Source: Parapristionchus giblindavisi
Lineage: Eukaryota > Nematoda > Chromadorea > Rhabditida > Diplogasteridae
Assembly: GCA_943737045.1 (NCBI GenBank)
Contig: CALSFV010000408.1
Coordinates: forward strand, 62,001 to 126,000
DNA length: 64,000 nt
Direction of reading: 5' to 3'
In this document: positions 38,997 to 49,996 of the stretch, one piece after another
Layout: each line of letters opens with the position of its first letter
Numbering within the stretch: the first letter of the stretch is position 1
Position numbers and translations under genes: made by a program
Notes under the pieces: model-generated
The model's input: the letters and a program-made list of their open reading frames with translations, nothing else
What the model was told of the DNA's origin: nothing
Databases searched by the model: none

Positions 38997-39678
38997 TAGC
39001 TCGGAAATGTAGATCGCAGAACTCCCCCATCATTTCAGGGCGATTTCTCGGCCATTAGACGCGAATTTCAAGGCAAAAATTGCCCAAACTTTGGAATTTT
39101 TTAACTCCGTGCACAGAGCCCCGCAGGATTTTGTAAACACACATTCTTACTCTACAGAGAAAGGGCTTTCCAATAAGCTATAAATCGTCACTTTTCGCCG
39201 ACTTAAGACATAAGAGACTCCTTGTGAGGTGTGCTCGTTTTCAGCGCGCCCTGAGTGGGCACACGTGGGCGAAACCGTCGGCTTTGGCCCCCGACCTACC
39301 CGATTTAGCCAAAACAATTTAACCAAGAACCCCTCTAAAATATATCGGAGCTTTAAAAATAAGATTTCATCACAAGGGCGCAGGGGCGCGAGAGCTGCGT
39401 GAGAGAAAGCATACGTCTAACAATAAGGTTATTTGCTGAAATTGAGTAGGCAGAATGTTTGATCTAAGTCTGTCTGATATGATAAATGAATTTGAATTTG
39501 AATGTTTGCTGCGGGTCTGAAAAGAATCAGAACTAAAACAAAATCAGGAAAGCATTTTATAAATTGTGAAGCTGCCTGCGTATGAACCATTATTTTAGAA
39601 TGCATTCTGAACGGTAGGGTCCCAGTCTTTTCACAAAAAAATTATTTCATGCGCTGATGGTAAATGAAGAGCTATATC

Positions 39679-39812
39679 CTGTGGCCGTATGCAAGAAACA
39701 TTTTCCAGGAAAATGTGGCGTCATTAGCGTAGGCGAAGGCGTTTTCCAAAAATCCTCCGCTTACGCTAACGACGTCACATCTTCCTGGAAAACGGTTCAT
39801 GCATACGGCCAC
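39679..39812. repeat. Short hairpin element
   Basis: GTGGCCGTATGCAAGAAAC at the left is answered by GGTTCATGCATACGGCCAC at the right. The inner arms match as well (TTTTCCAGGAAAATGTGGCG and its partner near 39775). Roughly 130 bp, no coding capacity. Confidence 0.8.
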
Positions 39813-40062
39813 TGGCGATAAATATCACTCTCATTTTGACCCTTACAATATAGTGGTCTCACAAGGGAACCTTGTGGACTTTACCTGGCCATTTGACAAG
39901 GCAATATCATAACTACAATATTTTTTCGATGGTGATTACGAATCTCTTTTTAGGAGTGCCTAGACGAGCTGAGTTTTTGAAAAAATCGATATGAAATTCG
40001 GCTAGTGATTTTGAAAATTCGCGAGGGGTAGTGTGAACTCATCTATCAACCTTCGAAGCAAC

Positions 40063-40136
40063 GACCTGTGAGGTGTAGTGAATAAGGTGTCCGCGTTAAC
40101 TTTTGATTGTCACAGGTTCGATCCCTCTAGCAGCAC
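40063..40136 (+). other. tRNA-like sequence, left arm of foldback 2
   Basis: An A-box-like GGTGTAGTGAATAAGG and a B box GGTTCGATCCC lie at tRNA spacing, followed at once by TTTT. The anticodon and acceptor stems are poor. Reads toward the palindrome centre. Confidence 0.55.
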
Positions 40137-40385
40137 TTTTCTTTTATTATTTTTTTAAAAAACGTGTTGCTGTGATTATGAAAGCCAGAAAAGAGAACAC
40201 ACATCTTATTGAAATAGTGATGGTCATGCGACATGTTGAATAAGATGCATAAATGCTTTTTAACGACATACAAAGCGCTCGAGAAAGGATCAACGAGCGA
40301 ACAAAGTCGATCGATGGCGATCTACCCAGACAAAGAAGCATGAACGTTTGATATTGACTTCAACAATATAACCGCAAAAGAAAAG

Positions 40386-40459
40386 TCCTGCAAGAGGGAT
40401 CGAACCAGTGACAGTCAAAAGCTAACGCGGACGCCTTATCCACTACACTACACAGGTCT
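40386..40459 (-). other. tRNA-like sequence, right arm of foldback 2
   Basis: Inverted partner of 40063-40136 (complement contains GGTTCGATCCCTC and TAGTGTAGTGGATAAGG). Here the A box is closer to consensus than in the left arm. Converges on the left copy. Confidence 0.55.
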
Positions 40460-41077
40460 TTGTATCGAAGGTTGATAGATTAGTTCACCAATGTTTATGC
40501 ACTACCCCTCGCGAATTTTCAAATTGACTAGCCGCATTTCGATTTTCTCGAAACTCAGCTCGTCTTCTCGTATGGCGAAGTTCTATTATCGGCTCACATA
40601 TCCCGCCTGGGCAGTCCTGACGTCATAGGTATAAATGTTGTCAGGATTTTCGATTTTTTGGAAATTTTGGCGCAAAATGCGGTCAGGCTTGGTACTTTAT
40701 TACATACTTTTCGACCAATGCCTGACGTCGCTTCAGAAGAACATGGCTTTTCACTAAAGAATATACGTGTTCGAAAACTGCAAGCGTCATCATTATGCAG
40801 CAGTGAACTGATCTAATAATACCAATACATCATGGTTGTATTTCTTGATGAGGTGCACACATTGACTCAAATATCAACTTGATATCTTTCCTAAATCAAG
40901 TTTCAAAAAAATGAAATAAAGCGTCCTACGACTTTATGGCTATAGCCTGTACAGCTACACGGGGAGGGGCACTTATGTTGACTGCTAGTGTGATGGACGG
41001 CGAACTGGTAGTAGAAGACGTACACCTGAACAAAGGACAATGAACAAAGTTAATCGATAAACAACGATAGTTAACGA

Positions 41078-41166
41078 ATCGTTACATTTGCCTTACGCCG
41101 TAACGACGGAGACGCGGCAGAGGAGGTTACGGTGTATTCACTTAAGGCAAATGTAACGATACAGAA
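41078..41166. repeat. Short inverted repeat
   Basis: CGTTACATTTGCCTTA on the left pairs with TAAGGCAAATGTAACG on the right, around a loop of about 50 bp. No gene. Confidence 0.7.
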
Positions 41167-41213
41167 ATCAATAACATGTCAGATCTTTCAAAATCAATCA
41201 AAAATCAACTAAC

Positions 41214-41433
41214 CCAGCCACTTTGCGCCGGTGACGGCTTGAGGACGAAGCGACAAGACGCTGAAACATGAAAAAATTAACGGTCTCAAACGCTTTCGAC
41301 TAAATTGGCATGAATACTAACTACTTACAATTAAATACCCTTAACATTTCATAAGTAGTAAGATGCTTACTGTTCTAGCAGAGTCGAATTGAACGGGTCC
41401 ATCTTGAGAGAGCAGAGATTCCCTTGTTGTTCC
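41214..41433 (-). other. Two exon-like fragments inside the large element
   Basis: Minus-strand segments 41371-41433 (after ttacag, before gtaagc) and 41214-41260 (after tttcag, before gttag) join in phase to encode GTTRESLLSQDGPVQFDSAR followed by an Arg/Ser-rich stretch. No family is recognised. It could be a captured gene fragment or chance splice-like sequence. Confidence 0.3.
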
Positions 41434-43073
41434 CTGTAACAAACTAAATTAGTGAAAAAGAACAATTAATGAGCACAGTTAATGAAAGAGCGAAAACAAC
41501 TATAGTCAACTCAACTAGCAAAATACTTTGAAAAGTAGAATACAAACTAGTATGCAACGAGAACAACATTATTTAGTTGAAAAATTTCCATGGCGGGCAT
41601 GCCGACGTGAACAAACAAGAAATGTATTAGCAAACATCGCCGACCTATTTTACGGCTCTCGATGAAACGGCTCGACTTACCGTAGTTGGGCCATTATTTA
41701 AGCCAAAAGTTTAGCTCAACTTTGTGACTTAAATAACAGCCCCACTTCGAACCAAATTATTGGCTCAACCACCAAAATAATGGCTCAACTTTTCACACTC
41801 GACCAAATTATTGGCCCCCCTAAAAATGCGGAGACGTATTCTTTCTTCTCAAAAGGTCAATTCATTTGAAAAAAGGAAACAATGTTCTAGGATTAAAAAT
41901 ATTCCAGTTTTGGTATAACAAAACATTATGAGCGTAGTAAGAGTACTCATCTTCACCCTTTCCTTTTCCTTTCTCTATTACTCATCTATTCTCTTCTCTA
42001 TTCATCATCTTTTGTGTAGAAGACTCATTTTTCATCTTCTAAAAGTACTTCATAAGATGTATTGGAAAAGGTTAAAGGAATTATACCCACTTTTTAGGGG
42101 TCTTATGTTAGGGAACATCTTTAACAATTAAAAAATTTTTTTTGAAAAAAAAATAACCATTTAGCAACATTTAATATTTGTTTAATTTAATAATATTCAG
42201 AAAAATACCCTTACAAAAATGGGATAATGTTGTGTATCGTAATGAAGTACATTCCAGACGACTACCGTAGTAATGCAAAGAGAATCACAGATTGTGCATA
42301 TCTGATCGATTCAAAGAATGGATCAATATTCTCATCTAGATTCCCTTATTCTCTTCCTCCATCTATCAATTGTTCATATCATTTTCCTTCAAGAGAAAAA
42401 GAAGAATTGAGATTGATTGGATCGATATTTGAACTCTCAGAAGGATGTACAATGTATACAAAGGAAGGAAAGGTATTGTATTCATTCATTTGAATATTGA
42501 TTGATAATTAAAAGTTCACTTGAACTAGTCAAATATACCCTCGATTACAAAAAGAAGATGATATTTGTTGTGTTCCTCTATAAATAATCTAATTGTAAAT
42601 GAGAATCGTTTTTTTGAGATATTGGAAATGATTGAGAATTAATTTATTATTTTTATTTATTTGTTCATCCATCGTTTAACATCGATAACGAAGTAAAAGA
42701 TTGTATGTATGAAGTGTGTTAGTATAGTCAGAGTATCTCATAGAGTAAAGGGTCAATTGAATTTAGAATAGAAAGGAAACAGATAATGGGATGAATGAAA
42801 TACAAGAAAAGAAGAATTATAGAACATATTGATATATATTGTTTCAAGTAATGAAAGATTATTGTATGATCAATATAAATAAGGTCTATGACAATTTATG
42901 ATGGAAGAAAGAAAAAGACAAAGCTCACATATCACTTATAGGATAGTGAATTGGAAATATGGCATCGTCAGTCATTTCATATGATTACTGTAGATGATAT
43001 CACTTTATTGATTCAATGTCAAGAAGATATTGAAAGAGTAAGTATTACTTCTCCTCCTCCGTCACTATATCTT

Positions 43074-44924
43074 CCTCTCCCTCTCTCCCCCTCTTCCTCT
43101 CTTCCTCTCCCTCTCTCCCCCTCTCCCTCTCTCCCCCTCTTCCTCTCTTCCTCTCCCTCTCTCCCCCTCTCCCTCTCTCCCCCTCTTCCTCTCTTCCTCT
43201 CCCTCTCTCCCCCTCTCCCTCTCTCCCCCTCTTCCTCTCTTCCTCTCCTTCTCTCCCCCTCTCCCTCTCTCCCCCTCTTCCTCTCTTCCTCTCCCTCTCT
43301 CCCCCTCTCCCTCTCTCCCCCTCTTCCTCTCTTCCTCTCCCTCTCTCCCCCTCTTCCTCTCTCTCCCCCTCTCCCTCTCTCCCCCTCTCCTCTCTCTCCC
43401 CCTCTCCCCCTCTCCTCTCCTCTCTCCCCCTCTTCCTCTCTTCCTCTCCCTCTCTCCCCCTCTCCCTCTCTCCCCCTCTTCCTCTCTTCCTCTCCCCCTC
43501 TCTCTCCCCCTCTTCCCTCTCTCCCCCTCTCCCTCTCTCTCTTCCTCTCTCCCTCTCTCCCCCTCTCCCTCTCTCCCCCTCTTCCTCTCTTCCTCTCCCT
43601 CTCTCCCCCTCTCCCTCTCTCCCCCTCTTCCTCTCTTCCTCTCCCTCTCTCCCCCTCTCCCTCTCTCCCCCTCTTCCTCTCTTACTCTCCCTCTCTCCCC
43701 CTCTCCCTCTCTCCCCCTCTTCCTCTCTTCCTCTCCCTCTCTCCCCCTCTCCCTCTCTCCCCCTCTTCCTCTCTTCCTCTCCCTCTCTCCCCCTCTCCCT
43801 CTCTCCCCCTCTTCCTCTCTTCCTCTCCCTCTCTCCCCCTCTCCCTCTCTCCCCCTCTTCCTCTCTTCCTCTCCCTCTCTCCCCCTCTCCCTCTCTCCCC
43901 CTCTTCCTCTCTTCCTCTCCCTCTCTCCCCCTCTCCCTCTCTCCCCCTCTTCCTCTCTTCCTCTCCCTCTCTCCCCTCTCCCTCTCTCCCCCTCTTCCTC
44001 TCTTCCTCTCCCTCTCTCCCCCTCTCCCTCTCTCCCCCTCTTCCTCTCTTCCTCTCCCTCTCTCCCCCTCTCCCTCTCTCCCCCTCTTCCTCTTCCTCTC
44101 TCCCCCTCTTCCTTTCTTCCTCTCTTCCTCTCCCTCTCTCCCCCTCTTCCTCTCTCCCCTTCTTCCTCTCTTCCTCTCCCTCTCTCCCCCTCTCCCTCTC
44201 TCCCCCTCTTCCTCTCTTCCTCTCCCTCTCTCCCCCTCTCCCTCTCTCCCCCTCTTCCTCTCTTCCTCTCCCTCTCTCCCCTCTCCCTCTCTCCCCCTCT
44301 TCCTCTCTTCCTCTCCCTCTCTCCCCCTCTCCCTCTCTCCCCCTCTTCCTCTCTTCCTCTCCCTCTCTCCCCCTCTCCCTCTCTCCCCCTCTCCCTCTCT
44401 CCCCCTCTTTCTCTTCCTCTCTCCCCCTCTTCCTCTCTTCCTCTCTTCCTCTCCCTCTCTCCCCCTCTTCCTCTCTTCCTCTCCCTCTCTCCCCCTCTCC
44501 CTCTCTCCCCCTCTTCCTCTCTTCCTCTCCCTCTCTCCCCCTCTCCCTCTCTCCCCCTCTTCCTCTCTTCCTCTCCCTCTCTCCCCCTCTCCCTCTCTCC
44601 CCCTCTTCCTCTCTTCCTCTCCCTCTCTCCCCCTCTCCCTCTCTCCCCCTCTTCCTCTCTTCCTCTCCCTCTCTCCCCCTCTTCCTCTCTCCCCCTCTTC
44701 CTCTCTTCCTCTCCCTCTCTCCCCCTCTCCCTCTCTCCCCCTCTTCCTCTTCCTCTCTCCCCCTCTTCCTCTCTTCCTCTCTTCCTCTCCCTCTCTCCCC
44801 CTCTTCCTCTCTTCCTCTCCCTCTCTCCCCCTCTTCCTCTCTCTCCCTCTTCCTCTTTATCTTCCCTCACTATCTCTCCCTCTCCTTTTATATCTCTCCC
44901 TCTCTATCTCTCCCTCTCCTTTTT
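43074..44924 (+). repeat. Pyrimidine minisatellite, copy B
   Basis: Duplicate of the array at 28725-30595, 18 bp shorter overall. The segment at about 43355-43560 is scrambled relative to copy A, with irregular CTCTCCTCTC and CCCCTCTCTCTCC units, while the rest is nearly identical. This is the only part of the duplication with substantial change. Confidence 0.95.
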
Positions 44925-45850
44925 AGCCTTCATTCTTCCAAATCGACTTTGACTATTCTTCTCGTGTAGGAGGGAGGTACTCAATTGAGAAAGAGGTCTA
45001 CTCTTCTTCGTCTTCTCAAAGTTAGTTCCATCCTTCTTCATCTTCTTCTACATGTACATCCATCTTCTACTACTATTTCATTCTTTTCTTCCTTTTATCA
45101 TATTTGGTACGTATCATCACTCTATCACTATCATCTATTCATCCTTTTTCGTATCTCCACTTCCAAGAATGATATTCAAAATAAATGTAAAATATAAAAA
45201 AATTAAAAAATAATATAAATGCTTCTGATATCCGTTTAGAAAATGAAATTGTTGATTGATTGAATGTACTTCGTTATAGGTAATGAATGTTCGATAGAGA
45301 TAATATCAACGGGAAAGAAGAAAGGAAGAATAAATAGTACTGAATTAGGGCCAAAGACTGGTAGTTTACCTGTCAAATGTATGATATCATTGAGAGGAAT
45401 TGTTAAAGAAGGTCTTCCTATTGAAAAGGTACAGGAAACACTTCTATGTATCTCAATCGTAGAGACCAGGGCTGTTCAGAAAAATATTTTCGGAAAATTG
45501 GAAAATCGGAATTTCCCGAAAAATGCCGAAAAATCGGAAAATCTGAAATCCTTTATACTCTTCACAAAATAACTTGAAAACACGCTGATTTCGAGTTTCC
45601 TCTCTTTTTGTCCATCATTCTTCTCCGTTAACAATCATCGAACATAATATTTTAGATAAACAAATAAATTATTGAATATGAAAAATATTATTATTATTTT
45701 AAGGTCTCTATAAAATTCACATACTTCAACCTCTATGTCACGCCAGGGAAAAGCAGGTTAGGCGCCCCAAAGATGTAATTCAATTTGCAGTTTCAATTTT
45801 GAAATGCTTTCTTGTCATGCAAGAACTACTTTTGAAAACTATTGAAGTAA

Positions 45851-45911
<61 letters not shown>

Positions 45912-48483
45912 GTGAATAATATGTTATTCAGTTGTATGGATGATGACCGTGTATTGGTCGGAGTGAATACTTTTTCTGTCACTGATAGAATAAAGAATAT
46001 AAGTGATGAACATCAAACATTGATGACTCCAGATGGATGGTGTGGAGATGATATCCCTCCACAGATGATATCACCTCATGGATATATATCTATTCATTAT
46101 ATTACTAGGGTAATTTTTCCAATATTAACATATTCTCATAGAAAACTCAATTGTCTCTCATGTGAAACTTGTGAAAAAGTATGGGATATGGTAATTTTAG
46201 GTTGCACAATTGGTCATTTCTCCAGATAAATGGATCAGTAATATTCAAATGACTGAATAATGAATTACAGAATCGTCCTCATTCATTAAATTCATCATAT
46301 GGATTCGTTGTTGATTATATCTTCCATGATGATTGGCAAATGGAAGCAATGAATGCACAGACTGTCGCTGATAAAAGTATTTATTTTTTGTTAAACTGGC
46401 TTTTGAGGTTGTTGTTTTATTAGCGAAAAAGGGAAAATATAATTTTACCAATCAACTAAGAGTCCAAACAAAAAGCAAGAAAAGAATATAAGAGCTAAGA
46501 GATAGAGAAGAGATAAAAGAGATGAGAAGAGTAGAGATAAAAGCAATTTTATCAGTTTGAAAATATCCTTTATCAGCCTAAAAACGGCTATCAACTTTAT
46601 CAACGTTCAAACAAAAATCAACTAATTTAATAGCGAAATGTATAAAAGTGTTTGCATTCGGACGCATCTCGGGCAGTAAAACCACCCTAAAAATAGGAGT
46701 AAAATATTTATTTTAATTAATTGAAGAATGTCGATTTGTGTTCAATTCAACCCATCGTAAGAGTGGAGAGTTATGGTCTGTTAACTATCCTGGATTATAT
46801 CCAAGAGATACTTTCTGTGAATATATATTCTTTGGAAGTACTTCAGAAGAGGTATTCAGAGTATTATCAGAGTAATGTCAATATCCTCATTAGTCATATT
46901 GTGACTGTATTAGATTGTGATCAATTTGCCCGTTTTTGTGAACTAACAGTTTGTATATTTGAAACTTTGTTCTATCATTGTTCATGATAGTGAATAGATA
47001 ACATACAAATAGAGAAGATAAAGAGTTCAATAGAAACAGTAAAACCTTTTCAGGTCGTACTCATTCATTTTGAATATTTTGACATCGAAGGATTTGATCA
47101 GTTAGTTTATTTTTGTCACATAATAATTGACTTTCATTAACAACCGAATTTTTTAGTTAATTTTCTTATTATATTAGTTAAATGGTTAAATTTACAGATG
47201 TGGTGATTTCTCAGTGAGTGACTACGTTCTATTCAGTAATTATCAGACTCATGACAGAACTAATCGAAAATTCTGCGGACATGTATGTCATCATAGATAT
47301 TTAGTTATTACATAATGATTTATTGAATAATTTACAAGAAAATATAATTTATTATCATCGAAAACAATTATGAGAATGTACATAAAGATGTGTATGAAAA
47401 ACTGTTCAATTCAGATTCATCCTCGTTTTCCTGAAATATCGGAATCGAATTATTATCGATTGATATTCGATACAAATGGAATGTTTGATGGCACTGGATT
47501 CTTTGCACGATATCAATTTGTTATTCCTCGTAAGTTCACAAATTATTTTACAAAATTAAATTATTTGAAAAATCAAATGATCCCGTAAAATGAGATTCAT
47601 CTTCGTAATTCGTACAATAATGGAGTTTATTTTCAGCAAAACAATCATTGAGTAAAGTGAAACATTTACTATCATCTTCATTCAATTATTCCATCTTACA
47701 TTCTATTTCTATTGTTTTGTTCTTTATTTTATATCGTTTGTAAATATTGTTTTTTTTTCATTTTCACATATTTAATCAAATACGGGAATCAGAAACGCCA
47801 CAGTTTCACAATTTCTCATTATTAGTGCTGTTCTGAAAAAGCTACATTCATCTTAAAGGGAGAGTGACCTCTCTCAATGGTCTCTTCATTGCGCACACTA
47901 TTTCTCTGCTCTCTAACAACGAGAGAGCGTAGGCCGTTGAAGAGACCGTTGACAAAGGTTTCTGTCCCTTTAACAATTGTATTTTCTGATCACGAATTCT
48001 TTACGGATATTTTTTTGAAGAGATGTGGCGTTTCCTAATATTGATCTGAATGCATACTTGCCATGATCTCATTCATTAGACGGGTTTGATGTAATAAAGA
48101 AGTTTTTTTTTTCAATTCATCTTTGCTTCTTCTGTTGCGAATTGAACTAATGAGTAAGATATAAATAATATCTTATGATTCCGATCATATTTGATTTACC
48201 ATAACAATTATACACATAAGAAAATTGTTGAAATAAAATGAGAGATAAATAACTATGTAATAGATTTATTCATGCTCATATATTTTCATTCCTATATGTA
48301 TTCATCGAATGTGAATGAATTGAACCATTCCATCTCACTATCCAAAGATATTGAACACTTTCATCTCTTCTTCTCTCAAATGAATGTTTTCTCTTCCTTT
48401 CGTATGTCAGTTGATCTTCTTATATAGATTTCCATTTCATTTTATTTCTTTCAAATACAACTACTGCATATTTATCATATTAA

Positions 48484-49975
48484 GACACCGGCTCAGTAAG
48501 ACTCCCGGTTGTGCCGGACATCGACCTCACCGATTTGGCTCAAAATTTTTTTGTGGATACCCCCATGGCCCCTCATCACAAAATGGGTATTCATTTGGGC
48601 TGGGTCCTTGAAACGTAAATGTGGCGGGTTCTCGAAATTTGAAAACTCGATTTTCACCAAAAAAAGTGGAGCGACCTAGGTTCAATGTTAGTGTCGCTTA
48701 GTTACAAGTATGCCTAGACAACAAAAACTCCCTATAGGACGGTTCGGAAATCCGATCGGAAACTGATTTTTTACCTCCTCAAAACACATTAAAATTAATT
48801 AAAATTTTAAATTAGAAAATCGCACAATTATTTTTACCTCATCTCATAGAGCAAAAAAATCCGCGTCGGATGAGTGTAAAAAATCAAAAATCGATAGACC
48901 CCTATTTTGAGAAAAATGGGCCTGACCATGACTCGAAAATATTTTTGTTTTCAAACCCCCACATGTTTGTACTCATATTGAAGAGCTCGTCGAGTAGAAC
49001 AACTTTCATGTTGAACGTATTGTCTGAAACTCATGTACAAGAGAGATACACACGATTTTGCAAAAAAATATTTTTATTTAGCTTTACTCAAAATTGGTCA
49101 CAAAATCGTGTGTATCTCTCTTGTACATGAGTTTCAGTCAAAATGTCCAACGCGAAAGTTGTTCTACTCAAAAAGGTCTTCAATATGAGCACAAACATGA
49201 GGGGGTTTGAAAACAAAAAAATTTTCGAGTCATGGTCAGGCCCATTTTTCTCAAAATAGGGGTCTATCGATTTTTGATTTTTTACCCTCATCCGACGCGG
49301 AAGTTTTTGCTCTATAAGATAAGGTAAAAATTGGACCTCGCTTTTTTGTTTTAAAAATATTTTATTTTCGTTTTACTCAAAATTGCAGGAAAACGTGTGT
49401 ATCTCTCTTGTACATGAGTTTCAGACAATACGTTCAACATGAAAGTTGTTCTACTCGACGAGCTCTTCAATATGAGTACAAACATGAGGGGTTTCAAAAA
49501 CAAAAATATTTTCGAGTTATGGTCAGGCCCATTTTTCTCAATATATGGGTCTATCGATTTTTTAATCTTTCCCTCATTCGACGCGGAATTTTTTGCTGTA
49601 TAAGATAAAGCAAAAATAATTGTGCGATTTTGTAATTTAAAATTTTAATTAATTTTAATGTGTTTTGAGGAGGTAAAAAAATCAGTTTGCGATCGGATTT
49701 CCGAACCGTCCTATAGCGAGTTTTTGTTGTCTAGGCATACTTGTAATTAATCGACACTAACATTGAACCTAGGTCGCTCCACTTTTTTTTGGTGAAAATC
49801 GAGTTTTCAAATTTCGAGAACCCGCCACATTTACGTTTCAAGGACCCAGCCCAAATGAATACCCATTTTGTGATGAGGGGCCATGGGGGTATCCACAAAA
49901 AAATTTTGAGCCAAATCGGTGAAGTCGATGTCCGGGGTCACTGGCTCATCCCTCGAATCTTACCGAGCCGGTGTC
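48484..49975. mobile_element. Complete TTAA-flanked foldback element
   Basis: 1,492 bp bounded by GACACCGGCTC and its complement, with TTAA on both sides (48480-48483 and 49976-49979). Long inverted arms (for example CTCAAAATTTTTTTGTGGAT against ATCCACAAAAAAATTTTGAG) surround an inner block that repeats in alternating orientation about four times. No transposase is visible. TTAA is the target of piggyBac-type transposons, so this may be a non-autonomous member; that is inference. Confidence 0.8.
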
Positions 49976-49996
49976 TTAAAAAGATATTCAAATGAA

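Larger units (their letters stand above)
37824..39225. mobile_element. Foldback element with tRNA-like arms (1)
   Basis: Left arm 37827-38282 and right arm 38790-39225 are close inverted copies, ending in CAAGGAGTCTCTTATG and its complement, with a possible 3-bp flank TGA on both sides. Each arm contains a tRNA-like sequence. The central 500 bp (38283-38789) is unrelated to the arms and has no recognised gene. Confidence 0.85.
39952..40572. mobile_element. Foldback element with tRNA-like arms (2)
   Basis: Left arm about 39955-40140 and right arm about 40376-40570 are inverted copies with outer blocks AGACGAGCTGAGTTT and ATTCGCGAGGGGTAGTG. Its sequence is unrelated to foldback 1, yet it too carries a tRNA-like sequence in each arm. 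No meaningful ORF. Confidence 0.85.
35392..41833. mobile_element. 6.4-kb inverted-repeat DNA element inserted in CUB copy B exon 3
   Basis: The ends are inverted repeats: CTCCGCATATTTAGGGGGGC on the left and the complement of CTCCGCATTTTTAGGGGGGC on the right, continuing as similar CCAATAATTTGGTC sequence. The 2-bp target duplication AC (35390-35391 and 41834-41835) is proven by comparison with the empty site at 27488-27490 in unit A. The left end holds a roughly 95-bp tandem repeat (GGCCCCACTAAACTTTTCGC, 35522-35680). No transposase ORF is visible. The interior is a nest of smaller palindromes plus two exon-like fragments near the right end. Confidence 0.9.
35270..47743 (+). pseudogene. 5'-truncated, transposon-disrupted duplicate of the CUB gene (copy B)
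   Basis: Carries exons 3-15 of the CUB gene at 35270-35391 plus 41836-41855 (exon 3, split), 42201-42472, 42942-43037, 44927-45020, 45280-45428, 45704-45756, 45932-46109, 46271-46376, 46727-46851, 47054-47100, 47198-47282, 47415-47529 and 47637-47743. It lacks exons 1 and 2, hence the signal peptide and the first half of CUB1. Exon 3 is interrupted after the codon region for GFTG by the 6.4-kb element. Exons 4-15 are intact with unchanged splice sites. A fused transcript from copy A exons, or an alternative promoter in the element, is conceivable. On present structure it is a non-functional duplicate. Confidence 0.85.
35106..49433. repeat. Tandem segmental duplication, unit B (with internal insertion)
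   Basis: Second copy of the 7,902-bp unit, interrupted at 35392-41833 by a large inverted-repeat element. Outside the minisatellite only occasional single-base differences from unit A were noticed: T at 28434 versus C at 42780, and G at 32347 versus A in the matching GGGCAGTAAAA near 46675. The unit ends where sequence continues as the right half of the foldback element. Confidence 0.96.
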
